64,000 nt of DNA from the NCBI GenBank assembly GCA_023614405.1, contig CM042687.1, positions 239,160,292-239,224,291 on the forward strand, read 5' to 3'. Positions 49,776-60,722 of the stretch are shown here, piece after piece. The notes below the pieces were generated by a model that saw only the letters and a program-made list of their open reading frames with translations, did not search any database and was not told the DNA's origin. This DNA comes from Avena insularis (lineage: Eukaryota > Streptophyta > Magnoliopsida > Poales > Poaceae). Position numbers and translations under genes: made by a program. The number at the start of each line of letters is the position of its first letter. Positions within the stretch are counted from its first letter, which is position 1.

Positions 49776-51025
49776 GGAACTGCGAGATTAATGAAGCAGC
49801 CTTCGCGGAAGCTGTCCTCTACAGCGAAGAATTCAAAGAGATCCAGAGCAAGGTCGATGACTCAGAGATGCCCACGTCGAAGAAGCAGATATCCGACTCC
49901 GTTCCTGCATTCAAGGCCGCCATCGAGACCAAGCCGGTGGAACTTGTGGTAGGCGATGCCTCCAAGATCACCGCCATTGGGACGAACCTAGATCCCAAAT
50001 AGGAAAGCGCGCTCGTAGAGTTCCTCTGTGAGAATAGGGACATCTTTGCTTGGCAACCTGCCAACATGAAGGGTGTACCTAGGGAACTTGCCAAGCACAG
50101 CTTAAACATTGATCCAAAATGTAAACCAGTGAAATAACCTCTACGACGCGTCGGAGATGAGAAGAGACGCGCCATTGGCAAAGAGATAGCTAGGTTACTT
50201 AAGGCTAGATGTATCTGAGAAGTCCTTCACACCCGATGGGTGGCCAATCCCGTACTTGTCCCCAAAAAGGGAACCAAACAATTGAGAATGTGCGTTGATT
50301 ACACCGGCTTGAACAAGGCTTGCCCCAAAGATCCGTTTGCTTTGCCTCGCATTGACCAAGTCATTGACTCGACGGCTGGATCGGAACTTTTGTGTTTTCT
50401 TGATGCATACTCAGGATACCACCAGATCAAGATGAGGAAGTCGGACCAATTGGCCACTTCGTTCACTACCCCATACGACATGTTTTACTATGTTATGATG
50501 CCCTTTGGGCTGAAAAATGCAGGTGCTACGTACCAGCGGACAATGCAACGTTGCCTTCACGACCAAATTGGTTGGAACGTTCACGCCTACGTGGACGATA
50601 TCGCGGTGATGTCCAAAAAGTCAAATGACTTACTCTCCGACTTAAAAGAAACCTTTGATAATCTCCGGAAATACAACATGATGCTTAACCCAAAGAAGTG
50701 TGTCTTCGGGGTTCCAATCGGCAAATTGTTGGGCTTCATCTTTTCCCAGCGTGGAATCGAGGTCAACCCAGAGAAAATCAAGGCCATCTTAAACATAAAC
50801 CGTCCAACATGCCTAAAGGACATTCAACGACTAACAGGTTGTGTTGCAGCAGTTAGTCGGTTCGTCAGCCGACTTGAAGAGAAGGCTATGCCGCTGTACA
50901 AGTTGATGAAGAAGGCGGACAAATTCACGTGGATGGATGAAGCAGATGCAGCATTGAAGCAGCTCAAGGCGATTCTTTCCTCAGCGCCATCCTTGCAGCA
51001 CCCGAGCCTGGAGAGCCCCTGTTAA
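49776..51025 (+). pseudogene. Reverse transcriptase of element I
   Basis: RNA-dependent DNA polymerase of the Ty3/Gypsy type. Recognisable blocks: WVANPVLVPKKGT (50238-50276), the FLDAYSGYHQI block (50397-50429), FGLKNAGATYQ (50505-50537) and the catalytic YVDDIAVMS at 50588-50614, followed by GFIFSQRGIEVNPEK (50736-50780). In-frame stops at 50000, 50135 and 50216 precede the conserved core. The frame is lost again near 51005-51030 before RNase H. The stretch 50240-51025 is open, but this copy cannot encode a full polyprotein. Confidence 0.9.
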
Positions 51026-52014
51026 TCTACATGGCGTCAACCAACCGGGTAATCAGCATCGTCGTCGTGGTAGATCGGAAGGAACCAGGCTATGAGCACG
51101 GAGTTCAACGACTAGTTTACTATGTGAGTGAGGTCTTGACGGAGTCCAAGCAGCGTTACCCGCACTACCAAAAGATAGCTTATGGAGTATTCCTTGCTTC
51201 TCGGAAGCTGAGGCATTACTTTCAGGAGAACCCAATCACAGTGGTGAGCAAGACTCCATTGTCCGACATTGTCAACAACAACGATGCTACGGGAAGGGTC
51301 GCGAAGTGGGGCATTGAGCTTGCTGCCTTCGAGATCACCTACAAGAGACGCGACGCTATCAAGTCACAAGCCTTGGTGGATTTTATCGCAGATTGGATGG
51401 AGATGCCAGATGCTACTCCATTGCCGGAACCAGAGTACTGGGTGATGCACTTTGACGGATCAAAGCTGCTCAACGGCTCGGGGGCTATTGTATTGCTATA
51501 GTCACCAATAGGAGACAAGCTACACTACGTTCTATAGATCCACTTCAAGGCTACAAACAACATGGCGGAGTATGAAGCACTCATTCAGGGACTGCGTGTA
51601 GCCAAGGATATTGGCATCAAGCGCATAGTTTGCTGTGGATATTTTGACTTGGTTGCCCAGCAGGTGGATGGCACCTGGAATGCGCGGAACCCTATGATGG
51701 CGGCATATCGAGACGAAGTGGACGAGATAGCCAAGAGCTTCTTGGGCTACAAAGTCAAGTATGTACCTAGGGAGCAAAACGAGGTGGCTGATCTGCTATC
51801 TAAGCTTGGATCAGGGTGCAAAAGAATTTCGCTAGTAGTTTTCCTAGAGCATCTACGCACACCATCCGTGAAGGGAGCCGACATCGACAACCCGGATAGA
51901 TTTGACTCTTTCGTCCACATGGTGACAAAGGTCCCTCTGGCTTGGACAAAACCGTTCATGGAATATCTTGAAACGGAACTTTGCCCGACTATGAAGTCGA
52001 AAGACGGCAAATAG
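51026..52014 (+). pseudogene. RNase H and second (archaeal-type) RNase H-like region of element I
   Basis: The first part (51031-51400) matches the RT-linked RNase H of Gypsy elements: YPHYQKIAYGVFLASRKLRHY, then the W-G-I-E-L linker near 51308. The second part begins at WVMHFDGSK (51439-51465), with a catalytic-type Asp, and continues through ATNNMAEYEALIQGL (51550-51594). This is the extra RNase H domain known from the Tat lineage. In-frame stops: 51499, 51535 and 52012. The dual arrangement is the main reason for the Tat assignment. Confidence 0.82.
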
Positions 52015-53228
52015 TATGAGGAGCAAAGGGTTATACCATAATCAATGGACTCTACAAAAGGAGCACTACTGGTGTACACCTAAAGTGTGTTTCCCATCTA
52101 GAAGGTATGGAAATCCTGCACGAAATCCATCTTGGAGATTGCGGGCATCACGCCGCTCCTCGATCGTTGGTCGTGAAAGCCTTCTGGCAAGGATTCTACT
52201 GGCTGACCGCGAAGGCGGACGCCGACAAGCTGGTTGATACATGCATGGGATGCCAGTATTATGCCCGACAACCACATGTTCCTGCTGAAGAATTGCGAAC
52301 AATACCAATAACTTGGCCGTTTGCAGTTTGGGGGCTAGACATGGTGGGACCATTACAGACGACACCATGTGGGTTTACACATCTGCTAGTAGCAGTTGAT
52401 AAATTCACTAAATGGATAGAAGCTAAACCCATTAGAAAGCTTGATGGGGCAACTACCCTCAGGTTTGTCCGGGATCTAGTGGTGAGATTTGGTCTCCCAC
52501 ATAGCCTTATCACCGACAATGGCAGCAACTTGTCACTCGGAGAAGTGGAGGCTTATTGTTGGGAGAAGGGCATCCGACTTGACCTTGCATCTGTGGCACA
52601 CCCACAATCCAATGGTCAGGTTGAGCGAGCCAATGGATTAATTCTGCAGGGAATCAAGCCACGTCTTGAGGCACCACTACATAGAGCAGCTGGAGCCTGG
52701 GCGGAAGAATTGCCATCTGTGTTGTCGAGTTTATGAACTACACCTAACAGATCCACTGGTTACACCCCTTACTTCATGGTGTATGGAGCATAATCCATCC
52801 TACCTTCCGACATACTTCACGATGCACCAAGAGTCGCCGCCTACGACGAAGATGATGCTAAAGATTCCAGACGCCTAGATGTGGACCTTCTCGAGGAGGA
52901 GCGTGTTTTGGCATGCCAAATATCTGCCATCTACCAGCAGAAGCTACATAGCTACCATAGTCGCCGGGTTCGGCATCGCTCGTTTAAAGAGGGGGATTTG
53001 GTGCTCCGACTTAAGCAGAAGAAGTCACACAAATTATCCCCACCATGGGAAGGACCGTTCATCATAAGCAAGGCGCTACTCAATGGGTCTTACTACCTTG
53101 TGGACAATCGTGAACTGAAGAATAGACCCAACAAGGATCATAAGCGTAAGCGACGTGACCCGGATGATGACTACCCGGAGCTTGATCGGCCATGGAACAT
53201 AGCACAGCTACGTCCTTTTTACACTTAG
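52015..53228 (+). pseudogene. Integrase of element I
   Basis: DDE integrase. An HHCC zinc-binding region lies at about 52110-52260 (HEIHLGDCGHH ... CMGCQYY). The catalytic residues are visible: Asp at 52338 (LDMVGP), Asp at 52515 (ITDNGS) and Glu at 52623 (NGQVERANG). The last two are spaced D-x35-E as in active enzymes. The C-terminal region ends IAQLRPFYT at 53226. The frame changes between 52015 and 52105. In-frame stops at 52734 and 52791 separate the catalytic core from the C-terminus. There is no chromodomain, consistent with Tat rather than chromovirus. Confidence 0.88.
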
Positions 53229-53737
53229 CATTTTTTATCTAATTGTGTACCTCTTATATGATTAATGGAATAAAGCTCTCTGGTTCACTCATATTTCTGA
53301 GTCTTTTACCTCCTTTAGTGTTCATTTTTGGATCATATAAAACCTTTGTGCACAAGTTTTTCGATTGCACTTGCGAAAATTCCGCCTATGGGCGTTAGCT
53401 TAAGTTTTCTGGTCTACACGTTCTTTGTCGTTTTTATGTGGATTCTGGAGTAGTGACTTTTGGCACTTATTGTTGGAGATTTTGTGCTTAGGTTATTGAC
53501 GGTGCCATTGGGCATCATCACCTGAGCGCATGGTTCCGACAAAGAGTCTTCCGACTCACGAAAAGTCAAGCATAAGAACCAAAGTAATGGATAAGCCAGC
53601 ACTTGCTTAAAAATATATACATGCTGGAAACTAGTTCTTAAGTAGCAGGACATACATCATTGTTTTCCGCCTTAAGTTAATACATAGTTTTTTTCGCATA
53701 CGCATCACAAAGGAAACAAATATTACAAGTTGTTTTT
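53229..53737 (+). other. Spacer between integrase and the antisense gene of element I
   Basis: About 0.5 kb of AT-rich sequence. It separates the 3' ends of the two convergent transcription units and probably holds both polyadenylation regions. No gene seen. Confidence 0.5.
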
Positions 53738-56700
53738 TCATTCCTTTGGCGCAGGCGACTTGGAAGCAATGTCATCGGCAGTAGGAGAATCACCCTTGAA
53801 GTCGGCAGTGCGAAGAGACTCATAGGAGCTTTGGTTGCCGCCATCGATGGTATTCATTGGCACGAAGACGTTGACATCGACTAAGTCGGCAACTCTGGTG
53901 TCATAACCCGCGAGTGACGACAAGATAGATTCATGATTAATCTCTTTGCCATCGTCATCCACGCCGGGTATGCCAGAGGTTACCGTGTCGATGTCGGCAT
54001 CTTCATAGTGTGCCTTGACCATGGACAACGCCATCCTTGCACCAGCCCGTGCACATGAAGCTTTCTAGCTCGTGATACGTTCAGGGGCTCAGCGCAGAAT
54101 CTCTGAGTACTTTGCAATAGAGTTTGATGCCTTGATGTTGATTTGGAGGGGCTTGGCGATCTCTTTGGCTTGCGCAATGGCGGTGTTGATGAAGTTGCCG
54201 GCAAGAACCATGCATTCCTTTGCTGGAGGAGGCGACCGGGTTAAACCCATAGGAGCTGCAAATTCCGACAAGGAGCACATGATTTCAAAAATTCAAAATA
54301 TCCTACTTACAGAAATCCAAGACGGAGAATTACTTACTGAAGATGCTGGCCTCAGCCTGCCACAGGGTATCCGCCAAGGAGTACTGTTCTTGTTGGAGGA
54401 GCTTGTACACCTCATTATGGCGTTGATTCTGCTCATCGGTAGCTTTCTTTTGATCTTTTAAGATCGAGATCTCCTCCTTCAAGCGGTTGATCTCCTTGGT
54501 GGCGGAGTCCTGCAGGACTTTCATGGATTCTTCGTGCATCTTTAGCATGTCCTTCCTCTCCTTCTTAAGGATATTGTTTTTGCTATCAAGCTCTTGAATG
54601 TGCTTGGATTGCTCGACAATGTCCTTGGCCTTGGCAATGGTTTCTACAAGTCGGAGAAATCAAAGTACACAGTGAGTGCTTAGAGAATACACAAGTTCAA
54701 GTCAGAATACGAAAAAGAAAGGAAAAACAGACGCTTGCTCTTGATGATATGTTCCTTCAAGAGGCAGTTTTACCCTTTTCGGCTTCCAGGTCTGCGCGCA
54801 TCTTCTAATACTTGTCGTTGGCCATGCCCCTCCAAGCATTCTCGTTCTATGGAAAAAATAAGAATTAAATGTTGTTTGGTCTACTTGGAGCATCTAGCCG
54901 GAAACTTTCCACCTAGACGCTCGGGGGCTACAGCGAAAGTTTTTAACTTGGCAATATGCTTAATCTATCTTTAAGCATCTAGTCGGAACTAATTCAGTTT
55001 TCGATTAGAAGCTTGGGGGCTACAGTATAAAGTTTTTAACTCAGATGTATGCTTAGCTTTTCTTTAAGCATCTAGTTGGAACTAATTCAGTTACAACTAG
55101 AGGCTTGGGGGCTACAGTATTGAAATTAATAAACACTGCGTAGGCTACTCTTAAAGCATTTAGTCAGAATATTTCATTCCACCTATATGCTTGGGGGCTA
55201 CAGTGAGAAGTTTTATAGCTTAGTCACTTAGTCACTCTTAGAGCATCTAGACACAAAGACCTATGGTTTTCCGTCTAAATCCTCGGGGGCTACAGTGGGA
55301 TACTCATATGAAATGCAAAAGGAAAATAAAACTTACAAGTGCAATGATCTTGAGGTTGGTAGAACTCTCGGCCATCAGCTTGCCAATGGATACGCTGTTT
55401 CCTTGCAAGATCTCTGCTTGTCGGAGGAGCTCCTCTAGACCGCACGTCGGAGATGTCAGCGCTGCACCAGGAACCAGAGCAGTGCTACCCGGTGTGAGTA
55501 CCGGATATACTATCTTAGGATACTCTATGGTTTTCTTGGGTGCGGGGGTGCCGCCTACGGCAGAAGTACCAACTTCCACCACCTCCTTACTGCTACCAAT
55601 GGCATCCTTAGCCGGAGCTTCAGCCATTGGGTGTGCGGCACTTTCCTGCGTCGCCTGCTCGCCGACGGCAGCAATCTCTGTAGAGGCACCTGAGTCCACT
55701 TCCATGGCGGAAGGGACTGACGCTTCCTTGGCTTGTGAGCTTGTCGGAGCGGAGGAGGGTTTGACGCTAGGAGTAGCAGGGGCGATGGCGGGAGATGCGT
55801 CGTGATGCATCATGTCCTTGATGGTTCTAGAAGCCCCCAATGTTTTGGAGGTCTTCTTCAATATGGTCGTGGCTTTCTTCCTGAAACATGCAAAATGCAT
55901 AAGTATGGGAACAAGATAGATGAATAGACAATGTCGGAAAGAAGGAAGCTTACACAAGTGGGGGTGCTTTAAAAAAGGGATCCCGGTAACTTTTCTCTTC
56001 TCTGCCTCCAGGGCGGTGGTAGTCTTTTTGGAGGCTCCACCCTCTGTCTTCTCTTCTTTCCTCCGTCGGCAGCGTTAGAGGTGGAGCTCTTCCACTTTCG
56101 CACCAATGGAGCATCGTCGTCGGACACGACGGTGACTTCCTTCATCTTTGGATCATAGATTTGAGGAGCCATGCTGGCCTCATCTATGTCGCTAAGCTGT
56201 AAGGTGAAGAACCACCGTGTTAGATGAGATGACAATTGCTAGACGGAAGAACTGGAGTATATTTCATACACGGAAAATAAATAAGTACCTTTGGGCACTT
56301 GTCGTCTATGAACATGTCGTAGGTGATTGCGAAGCCACACTTCTTGTCCTTCACCTTGACGATGTCCTTAATACAGATCTTGACGGAGTCGCTCGAGAAA
56401 ATTGTCCATGGAGATGCGGAGGCTATCCCTTCTATCGCTGGTATACTCGTGCATTAGCTTCGCGCGGTGCTGCAGAGGCTGGATTCGCCTGATAAACCAG
56501 CACATGGCTAGGTCCAAGCCGGTCAAACCCGTCTCTACGAACCACTCTATCCGCCTTATGGCGTGGGAAGCATCGAGGTTGGAGGGAAGGGAGGCCTGGG
56601 ATCTCCATGTCGAGGTTTCGGCAGCGGCTCCATCGACGAAGTCCGAGTACATTACTTCTTGGCCGGCCAGAGGGATATCTGGGCCATAGAAGTAAGTACG

Positions 56701-57349
56701 CTGCCAGTTCTTGCAGGACTCGTGGCCGACGATGTCGGGGAACCGCCGGCCAGGACGGATCTTGAAACTTATGGTGCCACAATTTCTAAGTTCGTCCTTG
56801 CTGGCTCCGGCTTCACGCTTGACGGTGAAGAAGTACACGAAGAGATCTAGCCTAGGCTTAATACCTAAGTAACCCTCGCAAAGCGCCGCGTAATTTCTAA
56901 GCGCTAGGATACTATTGGGGGAAAGGTTTTGGGGCTGGACTTGGTAGTGGTTCAACACGGAAAGGAAGAAGTTAGAGATGGGCAGGGAGACACCACGTAC
57001 CAATTGTGATTTTAGGTACACCTTTTCTCCGGCTTGGGGAGAAGGTGTGACCTTGCTGGCCGGCGCCGCCCGCCAGGCGAGACCCTTCGTCGCAGGGAGG
57101 TAGCCCTCGACGATCAGCTCCTTGATGTCGCGGTCCGTGATGTCCGAACCACGCGAATCGCCCTTGTGGGAGTCATTGTCCTCCTCCAGCAGCTCTAGCG
57201 CCACCGGATTATGGTCGCCGTCGGTGGTCTCGACCACCGCGGAGACAGGGATGACCAGGCCCCTCTGGGGGCACGACGACAGAGCTCGCCGACTTCGCCA
57301 TGGCTTCGCCCGACGCTGCCATTGAGGGAGTAGAGCTGCTGCTGTCCAT
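53738..57349 (-). pseudogene. Antisense, intron-containing gene of element I (Transposase_28/'putative gypsy type transposon'-like)
   Basis: It lies opposite to gag-pol, between integrase and 3' LTR. Start MDSSSSTPS at 57349. Six exons follow from GT-AG junctions: 57349-56289, 56196-55954, 55880-55337, 54846-54774, 54643-54338 and 54255-53738. Donors include GTACTT, GTAAGC, GTAAGT, GTAAAA and GTAAGT; acceptors include TTACAG, TTTCAG, CCATAG, TTGTAG and TTGCAG. Exon 1 holds the conserved domain (GVSLPISNFFLSVLNHYQVQ, then LCEGYLGIKPRLDLFVYFF). Exons 4-5 form a long coiled coil. Exon 1 has frameshifts near 57240-57290 and 56368-56400, and stops fall at 54805, 54089 and 54065. Antisense extra ORFs are known in Tat elements, but their function is not. 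This copy is dead. Confidence 0.75.
54885..55310 (+). repeat. Five-copy ~92-bp tandem repeat in an antisense intron, each with a PPT-like motif
   Basis: Units begin near AGCATCTAG and contain CTYGGGGGCTACAG at 54920, 55012, 55104, 55190 and 55282 (spacing 92, 92, 86, 92). The array lies within the 490-bp third intron (54847-55336) of the antisense gene. The shared motif matches the element's own polypurine tract (57938-57950). Confidence 0.85.
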
Positions 57350-57937
57350 TGCGCAAGTTTGGAAGTGACTAGCGAGATTAGGAACTAGAGTTTTCGCGAG
57401 GTTGCGCGGAGAGCTCGAGGGGGCGCTCGCTGGAGGAAGAAGAAGATGTGAAGAGAGAATGAGGTGAAAAGTAAATTTTCCACCGCGGTTACTATTTATG
57501 ATCTCTAGCATCAAGATTCGTGCAGCTTGATCGGACGGTTGCCGCGTAGACGACGTGTGTGCGAACGTGCGCGGAAATTTCGCCACGTCCCAACCGTCGC
57601 CGCCAACGGTTCGTATCGCTCGCGTGGGAAAAGTGGACATGATTGGGTTCTCTGCATGTGTGAGTTACGAGGCGTCGCTGACCTATGTCTACGTCACCCT
57701 AGTTGACATAGGCAGATGAGCCATCACATCAGAAGATTCCATGCATGGACGGATCCAGTCCGGCTATGGACGAGTACGATGAAAGATTCAGCAATTCTCC
57801 GAATTACAAGTTGAAGACGGAGAAAACCTTGCAGGGTTCTTTGGGAGGACTACAAGATATTGCTTGACGATTTGCCGACATCCATATAGCCGGAGCATTC
57901 AACGTGAAGAGGCAAGACGGCGCAAGATCTCGGAGTT
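57350..57937 (+). other. Region between antisense gene and PPT of element I
   Basis: It probably contains the promoter and 5' leader of the antisense gene. A TATA-like run (minus strand CATAAATAG at about 57502-57494) lies about 150 bp upstream of the antisense ATG. No other gene seen. Confidence 0.4.
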
Positions 57938-57950
57938 CTCCGGGGGCTAC
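57938..57950 (+). other. Polypurine tract of element I
   Basis: CTCCGGGGGCTAC directly precedes the 3' LTR TG. Confidence 0.75.
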
Positions 57951-58490
57951 TGTTGGGGATATGCTATATGGGTATCCTCATAGCATGTCTCCTATCCGGA
58001 TAACCCGGGTGGCCCATAGTTGGTAGCATGGCCCATGGCCTGCTGGGCGGCCCAGTTAGATGGATCCAGAAGGGAGGCCCATGCCGGATAAAGGAAGGCT
58101 ACGGTTGGAGTCACCGACGTACCTGGAGCCTTGGAGTGCAAGACACGCAAGACTAGTGATAGACGGTGTAGGACTCTGTAACCTGTCCGGCTAGGACTTT
58201 TCCCTGTAACCCCAGGACCTGGCAACTATATAAGTCGGGCCTATGGGAGCCTTTAGGGCACAACTTCAGACGATAACTTAGACAACCTCGCACAGCGAAC
58301 ATATCTCTGTAACTCGGAGAATTTCCCTTATAGAGATTTATAGCAAGAGTAGGATTCCACCACCATTGTGGGATCTGAACCTGGGTAAGCTGTGTTACCT
58401 CGTACCCGTCAACCGTTCGCCTTCCCCCATGTCTCTAAACACGCACTGTGAGGACCCCTCCATGGCGTACTCGTCGGCAATACCACGATA
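57951..58490 (+). repeat. 3' LTR of element I (540 bp)
   Basis: Same length as the 5' LTR, no indels seen, about 26 substitutions. The terminal CA is mutated to TA (ACCACGATA), but the duplication GTGAT after it fixes the boundary. Confidence 0.95.
58225..58234 (+). promoter_or_regulatory. TATA box in 3' LTR of element I
   Basis: ACTATATAAG, identical to the 5' LTR copy. Confidence 0.6.
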
Positions 58491-59350
58491 GTGATTGTGT
58501 TGGATCTTAGGTTGGGCCTCAAACCAAGGAAGTTTGAATGGGAACATACTACTGGCCGTGCAACAAAGCCTAAGGTCTCTCATGGGTAAAGTGACGCACC
58601 TCTACAGAGCGTAAGAACTGTAACTTGTTACTCCCTGTTCCGGGAAGGAGCTGCGAACGTGGCGGGAAAGGAACTCCATGAAAGTTCTGGTAAACCCGTG
58701 AAGGCTGACGGACATAGCTTTTCAGAATAAAAGCAACCTTTGAAGAAATGTTTACAAAAACTTGCATTGCCTACGACCTATGGTCTGTGGATGTAGATAT
58801 AGTGCATCAAACACTCCTTTTCTAGTGACCTTGCTGAGTACGCTCGTACTCAACGTATCTTCTTAACCCTTGCTAGATTCTGAAGCCAGTACAGACAACA
58901 TCTACATCAAGTTATGCTCCAGGAATCATCATCCAAAGCTAAAGCTCTTCAGCAAAGACAAGGACGTCGACATATACATCAACTCAAGTGAAGTTGAAGT
59001 TACTGATTAGATAGAAATATACTCTCTAGCCAAAGAACCTATTTCTGTAGTGTATTGCAATAGCAGCAATGCCAACCCCTTAGTTAAAATACTAGTCTTA
59101 ATAGTATAATAGTTTTTGCGTTGTTTATCTTTGATTCTTCTTTGTAAGAAGTTCTTTCTCTCTATTTAACCTAGAGTGTTCTCTGGATCTTGTGTATAGA
59201 GTTGAGTTGTAACCTATAGTCATGTCTTGGACCCGCTATGTTTCTGTTGTACCACTCTGAGGGATGTAATACTAGTGAACGATGTTTCATTGGTGTTATG
59301 TCAAGGACTATAGTGTACTACATCATGCAGTGGTATGCTGGGTCACCGTA
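58491..59350 (+). repeat. 5' LTR of element D, final segment
   Basis: It runs from I's right duplication to just before the PBS. The exact LTR end (59345-59350) is uncertain because no clean CA directly precedes the PBS. No gene seen. Confidence 0.7.
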
Positions 59351-59352
59351 GT

Positions 59353-59364
59353 TGGTATCAGAGC
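59353..59364 (+). other. Primer binding site (initiator tRNA-Met) of element D
   Basis: TGGTATCAGAGC, the standard plant tRNA-iMet complement. Confidence 0.88.
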
Positions 59365-59585
59365 ATATGCTTTGACCTTAGGTTGGAAACCTAGTAAATG
59401 GGTAGAACCTGTAGGACACATACCCGCAATAATAAAGAGTTATCTAGTGATATGAGGGATATTCACTTGAGAATAATCCTGTCATGTTGCTAGTGTGATA
59501 ATTCTTTAGTATGATTGCAATACTGAACACTACCAAGAGTTTTAACTCTATATTACTGATGATAATTTCTTATCTATAGTTCCAC

Positions 59586-60722
59586 ATGGCACCTTGATAT
59601 CCACCCCGGAATGTTCAAGTGATGAACATGACGCTGAATGACTATGGAGGGGATTGGACAGATAATCTCCGACAACTTCTATGGTGTTTGGAATGTGAAT
59701 CGAGACTTTTGGTCAAGATTTACAGTTACTATGATGGACAGGTATTAGCTAAATACCGTGTCATGATCATGTTACCCAAGAAGTTAGGACTTAAGGGAGA
59801 AATGCCATCAGGAGAGTCAAGGTGCATGGCATCAGCATATCAGATTGCCGTAGCAGCAGCCATAACCATGATCCGAGAACAGAAATCCCAAGCTCTAGAA
59901 GGTGGTACCCACACCATTATACCCCATGAAACATCAAACCCGGAGCATGAGTTAGATCACTCTACTCTAGTCCAAACTGAACCCACTCGAGCAGTAGAGT
60001 ATATGGATCGTTATCGGTCTTTGCTAAACACTTACCATAACACTCATCAGGTCTTAGTTCAGGAACTGGATACGGTCATTGAGAATTTTACTGATCCTGA
60101 TAAAGCAATGGCAGGTAGGAAGAAGTTAGATAAAGAAGCTAGGCATCCCAAATATATACCTTTAGGAGAAGTGTATGAGGAAACTGATTTTGATGATCCA
60201 CACTCAGAAAACTATGCCTACTACCAAAATAAAACCCAGCCACCTGAAGATCTATGGACCAAGTACAACTCTGAGCAAAAGGAATGGGCTGGAGATATTC
60301 CAAATAACCTTGAGCAAAACCAGTATGAATGGGGAGTAGAATCTCAAGGTGGAACCATAGGAAATCCTATACCTTGTGATACAGGTATCGAAGAAGAGAC
60401 CAAGTATAACCATATAGAGCCTTATGGACCATATGGGGGTGACACCAACCCAATCGATTTAGAAGAGTATTCCGGTAGTTACTATACCAATATGTATGAA
60501 TGGATCCAAGAAAAGGCGAAAGAGCCATCTTACTTTGAGGAAGCATTGCCAGAAATGCAAGTATAACCTGTAGAAGACGATGCCAACTCTAGTCATTTTT
60601 CAATGACTAATCTCAGTCTTGGTACTTCTAATCAAGAATACGCACCTCCTGGATGCTCTTACGCTCCAGAAGGCGGTCGTAGGACTTCACGTCATCATGG
60701 ACGGAATTCCAGGAAGCACTAG
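59586..60722 (+). pseudogene. Uncharacterised ORF of element D (about 378 codons, two stops)
   Basis: This is the only sizeable ORF in element D, 222 bp after the PBS, where gag would sit. The likely original start is ATG 59586. A TGA follows at codon 4 (59595), and the frame is then open from ATG 59622 to TAA 60564. Coding character continues in frame to TAG 60720, ending in a basic tail (GGRRTSRHHGRNSRKH). Both internal stops are explainable by one C-to-T change. The N-terminal part (about residues 35-105) has alternating beta-like stretches (LVKIYSYYDG, KYRVMIMLP) then a helix-like GESRCMASAYQIAVAAAITM, reminiscent of a double-stranded-RNA-binding fold. The middle is helical, the rest acidic and Tyr-rich. 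No zinc knuckle or enzyme motif. Function unknown. Confidence 0.6.

Larger units (their letters stand above)
45305..58490 (+). mobile_element. Element I: complete but degraded Tat-lineage Gypsy retrotransposon
   Basis: It has perfect duplications GTGAT (45300-45304 and 58491-58495), equal LTRs of 540 bp and the order gag-PR-RT-RNH-INT. A second RNase H-like region and a spliced gene on the opposite strand lie downstream of RT and integrase respectively. The dual RNase H and antisense gene point to the Tat lineage. By eye the LTRs differ at about 26 of 540 positions (roughly 5%), mostly transitions, and the 3' LTR ends TA instead of CA. No intact polyprotein frame remains. Confidence 0.93.

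Noticed and set aside
55263..55805. 180-aa plus-strand ORF rich in Ala and Ser
   Set aside because: It is the mirror frame of exon 3 of the antisense gene, whose frame is supported by splice sites on both sides.
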